Program-made: the position numbers and the translations under genes | Assembly: GCA_002480735.1 (NCBI GenBank) | Contig: DLCS01000203.1 | Coordinates: 1-16,624, forward strand | Length of the DNA: 16,624 bases | Direction: 5' to 3' | Origin: Bacillaceae bacterium UBA7792 | GTDB taxonomy: Bacteria; Bacillota; Bacilli; Bacillales; Cytobacillaceae | The notes under the pieces: model-generated | Databases searched by the model: none | What the model was told of the DNA's origin: nothing | What the model saw: the letters and a program-made list of their open reading frames with translations, nothing else | Shown: in pieces, positions 7,711 through 15,045 of the stretch | How the letters are laid out: every line of letters begins with the position of its first letter | Position numbering within the stretch: position 1 is the stretch's first letter

Positions 7711-8613
7711 CTATTGCGCAAAAAGTAGAGTTTTTTTCGTGCAACGGACACACTCCTCTACGCTATCAGACAATGCCTCAAAGGACTGTCCACAGGTTTG
7801 ACATGTCTTCGTTTGAATGTCAAATTTCCTTTCTTCGTATTGACGAACGGTCTCAGAAACGGAAATTGCTTTTTCTGGACAAATATCCTCGCATAATCGA
7901 CAAGCAGAACAGGCCTGTGCTGAAATAATAACATGTGAATTTGTGATTTGGATACAATTTTTATCACAGAGCTTTTGACACGCTTTACAGAGGGTGCATT
8001 TTCCTGTGTCCAAATAAATATCGGCGAATTGATAGTCCTGGTAATATTTAGATAAATCCAAATCCTTATGATTAAATCTCCATTTTGCTGGCGCCATTTC
8101 CTTCATTAGTGATTGTGTTTCTTCTTTCCAAGAAAAGAATAGCTCTCTGCGGGTATAGGTTTCTTCTTTGCGCTCAATTTTTTTATACTGAATGGACAAA
8201 GGAGCCATATCTAACTTCTTCAGGAGCTCATTCGTCTTCTCGATCGTCTCACTCCATGCTTCGCCTACGTTTTCCTCGGAAATAATGCCTTTTACACCTT
8301 TTTTAGCATAGACCAGCATTTCCTTCACCGAGGGAATCCTGTCCTTGTCTACCACTAGATGCTGCTGTAGGAATTCCCTTTTAGGAAAAATACCTGCCAC
8401 TGCCTGCACGGGACAAGCTGTAATGCACTTGCCGCATTCCATGCATTTCTTTTGATGAATAACAGGTGTCCCGCCTTTAAGTGTGATGGCTTCTGTTGGA
8501 CATATGTCCAAGCAGCTTGTACAGGTTGAACGGGGACTCTTATGGCGAGAACACGATGTCAAAATGCTATATTCGTAATCTAGACTCTCAATCCATTTGC
8601 TAAAAATCCCCAT
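7711..8613 (-). CDS. Polyferredoxin with four [4Fe-4S] motifs and a C-terminal zinc ribbon
   Basis: A probable electron carrier tied to the reductase. The 300-residue product has no signal peptide or membrane segment. Motif 1 is unusual: Cys21, then nine residues, then Cys31, Cys34 and Cys38-Pro. Motif 2 is standard (Cys57, 60, 63, 67-Pro). A middle region without cysteines (68-205) contains ETYTRRELFFSWKEE. Motif 3 (Cys206, 209, 212, 216, with an extra Cys220) and motif 4 (Cys235, 238, 241, 245-Pro) follow. A zinc-ribbon-like end has Cys271, 274, 288 and 291. ATG 8613 was chosen over GTG 8622 because AAGGAG lies eight bases upstream. It follows the anchor gene after a 127-base hairpin-bearing gap. 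I know no exact characterised homologue. Roles as an extra electron route or an assembly factor are both open. Confidence 0.85.
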   Translation of the reverse strand: MGIFSKWIESLDYEYSILTSCSRHKSPRSTCTSCLDICPTEAITLKGGTPVIHQKKCMECGKCITACPVQAVAGIFPKREFLQQHLVVDKDRIPSVKEMLVYAKKGVKGIISEENVGEAWSETIEKTNELLKKLDMAPLSIQYKKIERKEETYTRRELFFSWKEETQSLMKEMAPAKWRFNHKDLDLSKYYQDYQFADIYLDTGKCTLCKACQKLCDKNCIQITNSHVIISAQACSACRLCEDICPEKAISVSETVRQYEERKFDIQTKTCQTCGQSFEALSDSVEECVRCTKKTLLFAQ

Positions 8614-8637
8614 TTTCAACACTCCTTCTTTTTTGCC

Positions 8638-8706
8638 GCATCATGCGTATGGGTTCACTTCGTTGCTCGTACCGAGCAAAACACGTTCACTCCATACGCA
8701 TGATGC
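8638..8706. repeat. Large two-tier inverted repeat between dmsC and the polyferredoxin gene
   Basis: Perfect 15-base arms (GCATCATGCGTATGG at 8638-8652 and its complement at 8692-8706) enclose a second hairpin, TTGCTCG/CGAGCAA, with a three-base loop (8663-8679). A GTTCACT motif occurs twice inside (8653-8659 and about 8685-8690 in near form). Neither side has a T-run: the minus strand continues GGCAAAAAAG and the plus strand TAAGTTC. It is therefore not a standard terminator. It could be an mRNA-stabilising or processing structure between cistrons, or a dispersed palindromic repeat element. Confidence 0.8.
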
Positions 8707-8740
8707 TAAGTTCAATACTGAACAATATCAAAGACAGTAA

Positions 8741-9586
8741 TTAAGCTCCTAGTACATAGAATACATATCTACTCATACCTTCAGCTAAGAAAAGAACGAC
8801 TAATGCTACATAGGCAAATGTAAGAGAAACTTTTTTTGCACGCTCTAGAGATAAATAGCCAAGCACGCCTACTCCAAGAACCTCGATAATCCATCTTAAT
8901 GCTACAGTTGTTTGATAGCCTTCAAGTGAAGCGAAAGCGTTATGTCCTGCAATCATATTTACTTCTGGGATAGCTGTACCAAATAATGCGACACCTATTA
9001 GTTGAATAGCGAGCCCTGCTAAAGAAATGAAGAATGCACTCCTAACAACATTCTGTGCTAGTTCACTTTGATTTCCTTTTAATACCGGTACAAGAAGGCT
9101 AGCAGTTAGTACTGGGCCTAACACTAAAGCAGTTCCATAAAATGATGTGAATGTATTTATGGAGTGCCATCCGCTTACTAAGGATTTAGAGTAAATCGCA
9201 CCCATACAATAAATATCAACCAGTCCAACTACGGATGTGATAACTAGCAGAAGTAAGTTTACCTTTTTCTGTAAAAGAGCCAATCCCGCTGTTACACAAG
9301 TAGCCCCAATAAATGCACTGGTCACTAGTATTTCACGACTCATCCAAGAAGTGCCGACATTCCGAATCGCATTTAATGCATGAGATGGTGTTCCTAAGTG
9401 GGCAAATGAAGCAGCCAACCCTACAATTGAAAATCCTGCAATGACTAATAAAGGAAGCTTCATTGCTTTATAGGCTTGCTCTGTGCCAAGTTTCATCATT
9501 TTTTTATAAAAAATAGTTAGCATGAGGATACCGCCGATAGCTGCCTGCATACAAACGGTAAAGATTAATAATGCCCATTCATTCAT
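8741..9586 (-). CDS. dmsC: DMSO reductase-family membrane anchor subunit DmsC
   Basis: The integral membrane subunit that oxidises menaquinol and passes electrons to DmsB. The 281-residue product has about eight hydrophobic segments and almost no large soluble parts, with the family pattern of an N-terminal NEWALLIFTVCMQAAIGG helix and a GTPSHALNAIRN loop after helix 2. It fits the PF04976 DmsC type rather than the NrfD type, by general resemblance. ATG 9586 is preferred over ATG 9592 because GGGAGG (9595-9600) sits 8 bases from the former and only 2 from the latter. That ribosome-binding site directly abuts the dmsB stop at 9601, so the two are co-translated neighbours. Quinone-site residues cannot be named with confidence. 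Confidence 0.9.
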   Translation of the reverse strand: MNEWALLIFTVCMQAAIGGILMLTIFYKKMMKLGTEQAYKAMKLPLLVIAGFSIVGLAASFAHLGTPSHALNAIRNVGTSWMSREILVTSAFIGATCVTAGLALLQKKVNLLLLVITSVVGLVDIYCMGAIYSKSLVSGWHSINTFTSFYGTALVLGPVLTASLLVPVLKGNQSELAQNVVRSAFFISLAGLAIQLIGVALFGTAIPEVNMIAGHNAFASLEGYQTTVALRWIIEVLGVGVLGYLSLERAKKVSLTFAYVALVVLFLAEGMSRYVFYVLGA

Positions 9587-9600
9587 GATCATGACCTCCC

Positions 9601-10137
9601 TTATTTAGTATGGATAATTAGGTTTGGTTTTGTAATGCTTGAGGATGGAAGCCCTTTGATGTTTGCATTATCACCATGTTTCTTACGTAGTTCATCAATT
9701 GGTCCGAACTCAATGGCTCTCATAATACAGGATGAGACGCACACTGGGTCTTCCCCCTTCTCACGTAAATCTAAGCATGTATCGCATTTTGTCATTTTTC
9801 CGATTTCTTCATTATATTGCGGTGCTCCATATGGACAGTTCCATTCACAATAACGGCACCCGACGCATTTATCATGGTCAACTACAACGACGCCATCCTC
9901 TTCACGTTTGTGCATAGCAGTTGTTGGACATCCTTGTACACATCCTGGCTCATCGCAATGATTACAAGAAATAGATACATGATAGATTGATGGCTTTGGG
10001 AAGGTTCCTTCCTGAAAGTCATATACTCTGCGGTAGTTTCTTCCAATCTCTAAATCACTTTTATCCTTGCAGGCAACTGTACAGGTTTTACATCCCACAC
10101 ATTCTGCAACATTTATATAAAAACCCATTTGAGTCAT
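9601..10137 (-). CDS. dmsB: DMSO/selenate reductase-family iron-sulfur subunit DmsB
   Basis: The electron-transfer subunit between the membrane anchor and the catalytic subunit. Its 178 residues hold 16 cysteines in four [4Fe-4S] motifs: 13/16/19/23, 58/61/66/70, 91/94/97/101 and 118/121/133/137, with CxxxCP-type ends (GCP at 69-71, NCPYG at 100-104). The order and spacing are those of DmsB, with the typical CNHCDEPGCVQGCPTTAM stretch. It has no signal peptide, as expected for a partner exported by hitch-hiking on the Tat signal of DmsA. A strong AAAGGAGGG site precedes ATG 10137. The gene starts 15 bases after dmsA. Length is a little below the E. coli subunit (about 205). Confidence 0.96.
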   Translation of the reverse strand: MTQMGFYINVAECVGCKTCTVACKDKSDLEIGRNYRRVYDFQEGTFPKPSIYHVSISCNHCDEPGCVQGCPTTAMHKREEDGVVVVDHDKCVGCRYCEWNCPYGAPQYNEEIGKMTKCDTCLDLREKGEDPVCVSSCIMRAIEFGPIDELRKKHGDNANIKGLPSSSITKPNLIIHTK

Positions 10138-10152
10138 GATTCAAGCCCTCCT

Positions 10153-12729
10153 TTAATCAAACTTGATAATTCGCTGTGCCCATTTTGCATCATCTTCAAG
10201 TTGCTCTCCGTCCCACTTCTCCAAATTACAACGGGCTGTATTATATCCGGATGTACCTAATCCAGTCGGGACAAAACCAACAAGCATATTATCTGCCCCT
10301 CCTCTGTCTACTCCTGTTTCTTCATCTATATCAACCCATGCTCCATGTGGTAGGGCAATTGTTCCAGGCATTAATGTTTCAACAATTTTTGCTGGTCGAA
10401 TCGTTTTACCGTGTTCGTTAGACATAAGCACCGTTTCGCCTTCTTTAATTCCTAGTTTCTTTGCATCCTGAGCACTGATATAAACTGGATTTGGCCAAGC
10501 TTCACGGAGCTGTGGAACGTTATCAAAAGTACTATGTGAACGCCTTAAATAATGTGGATTAAATACTTGATATGGGTACTTTCCTTTTTTCTTCGTTTCC
10601 CAGTTTTCGAAAGTAGATTCATATCCCTCTGCCTTCGCCATATATTTTGGAATTGGAGGAATCTCTGTAAAGGCAGTCTTTGAAGCCTCATTTAGAGCTC
10701 TACAGTATATTTCAAACTTCCCGCTTTCACTGGAAACAGGATTCTCCTCTGGATTATCGATAAAATCCTTGTAGGCAATAAAGCCATAGTTATCGCCTGG
10801 TTTTCTAGGAATCTGATATATTCCTGTGTCAACAAATTCCTTCAATGGAATACGCCCTTGCTGAGGTGTTCCTTCTACTCCCCACTCCTTAATATCTTGG
10901 GCAGTAATGGTACAAAGCGGCTCATAATCCACTCCATTTTCTTTAACAACTTCACTTCCGGCAAGCTGATTGAAGTACATTTGCTTTTCTGAAATTGGAT
11001 ATACTTCATCTGGATTGGTTCCGAACTTCTTCAATAATTCTTTGGCGATTTCGATATCCGTCTTGGATTCATATAATGGATCAATAATTTTTGACCAATT
11101 GATTAAGATCTCTCTGTTTCCTCCTTTGACGGCACCTTCTGTTTCCCACTGAGTAGCAACCGGGAGGACAATATCCGAATACTTGGCATTCGTTGTTAGG
11201 GCATAAGCATTTGTCACAACAAACTCTACCTTACGATGTGCCTCTATCCCTCTTCCAATGCTGCTTCGGGTTTGTAAATGAGCATTGTAATTATGATAAA
11301 TAAACTGGATATCTACTTTTCTTTTCCCTTCACCTTTTTGAAGGAACTCTCCATTCAATACAGCATCCCAAATTTCATTTTCGTTCATTAGATTGTCTAC
11401 TGGATTATCGATAGAAGGAAGTCCAGCTCCTCCACCATTCAACAGCATTGGACCGTTGTTCCCAGCATACTCCCAACAGCTAACTCCTGTCATATTGCCA
11501 GAGCTTCCCATATGTCCTGTCATCATGCCAAGAGTTGAGAAGGTTTGTACCCATCCTTCTCCATTATTTATACGAGCAGGTGCCCAACCTGTTAATAATG
11601 CAACTCTTTCAGTACCGCCAATCTCACGGGCAAGAGAACGAATTCTACTAGGTTCAACACCACAAATTTCAGCAGCCCATTCTGGTGTTTTTGGTTGCCC
11701 ATCGTATGTTCCAAGAAGATAGTCTTTGAAATTGTCCTTTGGGTCTGCCCCCTCAGGCATATGGTCTTTATCAAAACCAATCGTATATTTATTTAAGAAA
11801 TCCCATTTCACCAATGGATTTGTTGCTGGATCATGCTCGTCTAGTAATGTATACATCATCCCAAGGGCAAGAGCATCGTCCGTTCCTGGTCTAATTGGAA
11901 CCCAATCTGCATCAAACACACTTGCAGAATCGGTATACAATGGATCAATCGTAATAAAGCGTGCTCCAGCTTTTTTCGCTTGTAAATAGTTGTAGGTCGG
12001 ACTTCCCATTGTGCTCCAAGCTGGATTGGCTCCCCATAACACAATCAATTGTGAATTACGAAGATCTAGGCGATCATTAATCCCATTAACGTAAAGACCT
12101 TCCCCAACTCCAAGCATTTCATACGTATACAGCCATGCTCCCCAAGAGATCGTTCCAGTACTTTCTGTACAACCACCTTGTGTTTTGAACACTTTCCCTA
12201 TGTCAGCTCCACCAGATACATAGATGGACTCATTTCCGTATTTTTTCTTAATTCTATTTGTCTCAGAAACGATATGATCGAGAGCTTCGTCCCAAGAAAT
12301 TCTCACCCACTGGTCTTTGCCTCGAAGCTCTTTCTTTCCACCACCAGGCTCCCAGTTCTTACGTTTCATTGGATATTTCAAACGGTCTGCATTAAACACT
12401 TGCTTCCGTTGAGAACGTCCTCTCAAGCAGCCTCGCTGCTGTGGAAAATCAGGACTATCTGGATGTGTATCGTCTGTTTTTTGACGAATGACAACCCCAT
12501 CCTTCACCAAGACCTTATTTAAGCAACGGCTTCCACAGTTATGCCAGCAAGCAGCTGTTTTCCAAACACCTTCTCCTCCGCTATCTTCCATACCAATATT
12601 TGCTTCAGCCTTTGCTACAAGACCCCTACTCACTGGAATGGCCGCAGTCGCAGCAATTGCTGAAGACCAGCCAATAAAAGATCTTCGGGACATTTTAAAT
12701 TCTTGTGCTTTCTTAAATAGATCAAACAT
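10153..12729 (-). CDS. dmsA: DMSO/selenate reductase-family molybdopterin catalytic subunit DmsA, Tat-exported
   Basis: The catalytic subunit of a terminal reductase binding the bis-MGD molybdenum cofactor. Its 858 residues begin with a Tat signal (SRRSFIG at 14-20, then a hydrophobic core and ALVAK/AEA-like end). A [4Fe-4S] site follows (Cys61, 65, 69 in CWHNCGSRC and Cys101 in RGCLRGRSQRKQ), then NADRLKYPMKR (113-123) and the three molybdopterin domains. The dinucleotide-binding domain occupies about residues 725-850, with NPHYLRRSHSTFDN and VGFVPTGLGTSGYN. By alignment of the GGxxxxxxGxxS region with E. coli DmsA, Ser195 in TGTISWGA is the likely molybdenum ligand. AAAGGAG lies seven bases before ATG 12729. 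The substrate is unknown: DMSO, TMAO, selenate and sulfur oxyanions are all possible for this family. The gene follows the chaperone gene by 25 bases. Confidence 0.93.
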   Translation of the reverse strand: MFDLFKKAQEFKMSRRSFIGWSSAIAATAAIPVSRGLVAKAEANIGMEDSGGEGVWKTAACWHNCGSRCLNKVLVKDGVVIRQKTDDTHPDSPDFPQQRGCLRGRSQRKQVFNADRLKYPMKRKNWEPGGGKKELRGKDQWVRISWDEALDHIVSETNRIKKKYGNESIYVSGGADIGKVFKTQGGCTESTGTISWGAWLYTYEMLGVGEGLYVNGINDRLDLRNSQLIVLWGANPAWSTMGSPTYNYLQAKKAGARFITIDPLYTDSASVFDADWVPIRPGTDDALALGMMYTLLDEHDPATNPLVKWDFLNKYTIGFDKDHMPEGADPKDNFKDYLLGTYDGQPKTPEWAAEICGVEPSRIRSLAREIGGTERVALLTGWAPARINNGEGWVQTFSTLGMMTGHMGSSGNMTGVSCWEYAGNNGPMLLNGGGAGLPSIDNPVDNLMNENEIWDAVLNGEFLQKGEGKRKVDIQFIYHNYNAHLQTRSSIGRGIEAHRKVEFVVTNAYALTTNAKYSDIVLPVATQWETEGAVKGGNREILINWSKIIDPLYESKTDIEIAKELLKKFGTNPDEVYPISEKQMYFNQLAGSEVVKENGVDYEPLCTITAQDIKEWGVEGTPQQGRIPLKEFVDTGIYQIPRKPGDNYGFIAYKDFIDNPEENPVSSESGKFEIYCRALNEASKTAFTEIPPIPKYMAKAEGYESTFENWETKKKGKYPYQVFNPHYLRRSHSTFDNVPQLREAWPNPVYISAQDAKKLGIKEGETVLMSNEHGKTIRPAKIVETLMPGTIALPHGAWVDIDEETGVDRGGADNMLVGFVPTGLGTSGYNTARCNLEKWDGEQLEDDAKWAQRIIKFD

Positions 12730-12754
12730 CGTAATTCTCCTTTCATTAGGAAAG

Positions 12755-13456
12755 TTATTGAATAATTTCTATATTCAAGAGTTCTTTTAGAACCTGTGAA
12801 TCCATTTGAAGATAATAATTTAACACCTTGGCCATCCCTTTATAAAATTGGGTATCAGCATTTTCTATAATTTTCTTGCTGAATTCTGGAACAAAAACGA
12901 GTAAATGATTATCCATAAACTGTTTTTGCTCAGCAAGTAAGTATGTGACTTCTTTGATATTTCCTTCTTCAATAGACTGAATACAGAGCTTATTTAAGTG
13001 GTAGAGAAAATCTAATTCTAATCCGATATGGTCATCTGCTTCGACATGCCGTTCAGCAATTTCAAACCCAAAATGCTTATATTTGTTTCTTACATCTATC
13101 GTGCATTGCTGAAAGAGAATGGGCTCCTTCTGAACGTAGACAGATTCCCAAGGAGGGGCTGGTAATTCAAAGGGACCTACCATCATTCTCGTATAATCCC
13201 AATGCAGGTCATCAAAGTGACTCTGGTTATGAACAACATCAAACCTCTCAAAATACTCCTTTATCTCATTAATCCCATTTTGAATTTCTTGCGAATCTTC
13301 TTTAAATGGGAACATCTCAGCCATGTTTTGCAGCCTAAAGATTTTTATATATTCTTGTGAAGGCTCTTCAATAAAGAATCTCCGCAAAATGTCATAGGCG
13401 TATTCCCTAGCAAAAAGAAGATCAGCTATTTCCTGCAAGGCGATTTGAGCTCTCAT
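12755..13456 (-). CDS. TorD/DmsD-type molybdoenzyme chaperone
   Basis: A cytoplasmic chaperone expected to bind the Tat signal of the catalytic subunit and hold it until cofactor insertion. The 233-residue, mainly helical product has the two family signatures: YTRMMVGPFELPAPPWESVY (88-107) and EADDHIGLELDFLYHL (139-154). ATG 13456 has a strong AGGAGGAGAG site just upstream, which lies inside the last codons of the radical SAM gene. The two genes overlap by 35 bases and the catalytic subunit follows 25 bases later. This placement between an unknown radical SAM protein and the enzyme suggests that all three act in enzyme assembly. Family membership is clear; the exact partner is inferred from context. 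Confidence 0.92.
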   Translation of the reverse strand: MRAQIALQEIADLLFAREYAYDILRRFFIEEPSQEYIKIFRLQNMAEMFPFKEDSQEIQNGINEIKEYFERFDVVHNQSHFDDLHWDYTRMMVGPFELPAPPWESVYVQKEPILFQQCTIDVRNKYKHFGFEIAERHVEADDHIGLELDFLYHLNKLCIQSIEEGNIKEVTYLLAEQKQFMDNHLLVFVPEFSKKIIENADTQFYKGMAKVLNYYLQMDSQVLKELLNIEIIQ

Positions 13457-14798
13457 AAGTCTCTCCTCCTGTTATATTTATAAGCTCTTCCATTTTGAAT
13501 AGATCTGGTGTCGTCCAATCAAGGCCAATTTCACGAATAAGTTGTTCTCCATCTTCCCTTTCCGCTACATTGGAGCTGATTGCAATTTCGATATTTTTGT
13601 TTCTCAAGTGCTTTATAGCATGAATAGAGAATTGAATGAAATCGTACTGGTCATTTTCGGTATAATGAATCTCATTTTTTTCTAGAAGTAATTTCACTTT
13701 TTTTCGTTCAGTGCCAAAAACCTTAGCTGTTTTAAAAAAGTAATCGATATCAGAAAAAGTATAAGTGCGATCGAGTGCCCCACCGTAATTTTGCTGATAG
13801 ACCTGCCCCGTATGCTTATTTTCTAAAGAGCAATAATGAACACCCAGATTTAAGTTCTCTTTCAAAGCAAACTCTACAAGTTCTAGACATTCTTTTTCAC
13901 TTTCTGCTACTGCAAGCCCTCCTGCATACCAATAGTTGTAGTACATTTCGTATGGAGGATATTTAAGCTGAAAGCCTCTTTCTTTAAAGGCTTCAGCATT
14001 GCCAAGTGGGAAGCAAAATTCCAACAAGTTAATGCCGAATATATCAATTTTGTCCAATTTAAGGAGGAGTACCTTCATCTCATTTAAGGTTCCAGGAATA
14101 ACAGGCATTTCAACCATAATGTTCGGAATATATTTCTTCGCAAGCTCAATTCGACCAAGTGTAAAGTTGATGCGTTTATACGAATCGTCCATTTTGATGC
14201 TGAAGCGAATTTCATCTAACCCTGATTTTTGAAGCTTCTCTAATAACTCTTCATCTAATAGATCTCCTGTTGTATAGAGCCTTGTGTAAGCCTCGGGTAT
14301 CAAGTCGTTAGCAGTTTCGAAAAACTCTACCGTCTCATCCTTAAAAAGGAGTGGCTCCCCACCCGTAAGTGCCAGATGCTTAAGCTTGACACCGCTATTG
14401 ACCAGCTCCAAAAGTTCCTTTTTTATGTCTTTTTGTTGATTCTTATAAAAGGTGTAATCATCCTGATTTGGATTAAAGCAAAAATAACAACTACGGTGAC
14501 ATTTTAACGAGGTATAGGTTGTGTAGCTTCCTGTTCCCGTTTGACATGCCTCGCAAGCACTGGATATTCTACCTGTGACAACGCTTTTCTTGTTATTGCG
14601 AATCGTTGCACCCGCATTTTCTAATTTCCTTAACTTCAACTCTTTTTCAGAATCAAGAGCTTTTACTTCAAAAGGAAGGCCAAACGTCTCTATATGTTCG
14701 ATCGTCCTTCTTTCAATATTTGTGTATATTTGAGCATATTGCTGAAAGACTTTGTTTTTTATCGTTGTGACATTATCCATTGTGATTTTTCGAAGCAT
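13422..14798 (-). CDS. Radical SAM protein of unknown function, first gene of the reductase operon
   Basis: A radical S-adenosylmethionine enzyme by motif: Cys100-x3-Cys104-x2-Cys107 (CHRSCYFC) for the catalytic [4Fe-4S] cluster and GGEP (146-149) for SAM binding, in a 458-residue protein. Before the cluster lies CEACQTGTGS (82-91), a second cysteine pair. This CxxCxxG-then-CxxxCxxC layout resembles the uncharacterised COG2108-type proteins related to pyruvate-formate-lyase activating enzymes, from memory. Further cysteines occur in LEFCFPLG and VHYCSLENKHTG. ATG 14798 was chosen over GTG 14831 because AAAGGA sits nine bases upstream. It overlaps the chaperone gene by 35 bases and is the promoter-proximal cistron, below a Fnr/Rex-like site. 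A role in maturing the reductase is inference only. Confidence 0.85.
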   Translation of the reverse strand: MLRKITMDNVTTIKNKVFQQYAQIYTNIERRTIEHIETFGLPFEVKALDSEKELKLRKLENAGATIRNNKKSVVTGRISSACEACQTGTGSYTTYTSLKCHRSCYFCFNPNQDDYTFYKNQQKDIKKELLELVNSGVKLKHLALTGGEPLLFKDETVEFFETANDLIPEAYTRLYTTGDLLDEELLEKLQKSGLDEIRFSIKMDDSYKRINFTLGRIELAKKYIPNIMVEMPVIPGTLNEMKVLLLKLDKIDIFGINLLEFCFPLGNAEAFKERGFQLKYPPYEMYYNYWYAGGLAVAESEKECLELVEFALKENLNLGVHYCSLENKHTGQVYQQNYGGALDRTYTFSDIDYFFKTAKVFGTERKKVKLLLEKNEIHYTENDQYDFIQFSIHAIKHLRNKNIEIAISSNVAEREDGEQLIREIGLDWTTPDLFKMEELINITGGETYESSNRLAGNS

Positions 14799-14827
14799 AT
14801 CCTCACATCCTTTTGGTAATAAGAACC

Positions 14828-14860
14828 TCACAATAAACTATATTGTGAAACTCATCACAA
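14828..14860 (-). promoter_or_regulatory. Fnr/Rex-type operator upstream of the radical SAM-dms operon
   Basis: TTGTGAAACTCATCACAA (14843-14860) contains a perfect TGTGA-N6-TCACA, the Bacillus Fnr consensus. It also differs from the Rex pattern TTGTGAA-N4-TTCACAA at one base. A third half-site upstream, TCACAATA (14828-14835), forms a second inverted repeat with TATTGTGA (14841-14848), so half-sites are shared. The Fnr box centre is 41.5 bases before position 14810, but the -10 there (TTATTA) is poor. A good minus-strand TATAAT (revcomp at 14877-14882) would instead place the box just downstream of the start, which suits repression. Confidence 0.6.
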
Positions 14861-14906
14861 ACTTGAGCTTATTTTTATTATAGAATGAAGAGTAAGAGAA
14901 AGATAC

Positions 14907-15010
14907 GTACTCAGTAGACAAAAAGCAATGGACATTTTTGTACTCTGTAACAACTCATTTATTACGAACTTGTGACTTCGATTGTTCAATCAAAAGGTCT
15001 GAACTAAGAT
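14907..15010 (+). promoter_or_regulatory. Divergent control region of the PucR-type regulator
   Basis: Two direct repeats GTACTCAGTA (14907-14916) and GTACTCTGTA (14940-14949) lie exactly 33 bases apart, about three helical turns. An inverted repeat GATTG/CAATC with spacer TT (14980-14991) overlaps a weak -35 TTGTTC (14982-14987), which is 17 bases before a -10 TAAGAT (15005-15010). Any of these could be the operator of the adjacent regulator. None matches a known PucR site that I can name. Confidence 0.35.
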
Positions 15011-15045
15011 AGATAGGTGAGATTGCTTTAAGAAAGGGTGATTAG

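Noticed and set aside
7758..7967. A 69-codon minus-strand frame inside the polyferredoxin gene
   Set aside because: It lies in another frame of a gene whose cysteine motifs continue unbroken through this stretch, so there is no sign of a frameshift or nested gene.
8638..8706. The large hairpin as a rho-independent terminator
   Set aside because: No T-run follows the stem on either strand, and the next gene starts within about 25 bases on the minus strand. It is kept as a repeat or mRNA structure instead.
11393..12790. Several plus-strand open frames of about 60-114 codons opposite dmsA
   Set aside because: They are antisense to a well-conserved molybdopterin gene, have low-complexity composition with many Pro, Ser and Leu, and show no recognisable domain.
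14970..14991. TGTGA at 14971-14975 as half of another Fnr site
   Set aside because: Six bases on, the sequence reads TTGTT rather than TCACA, so the second half-site is missing.
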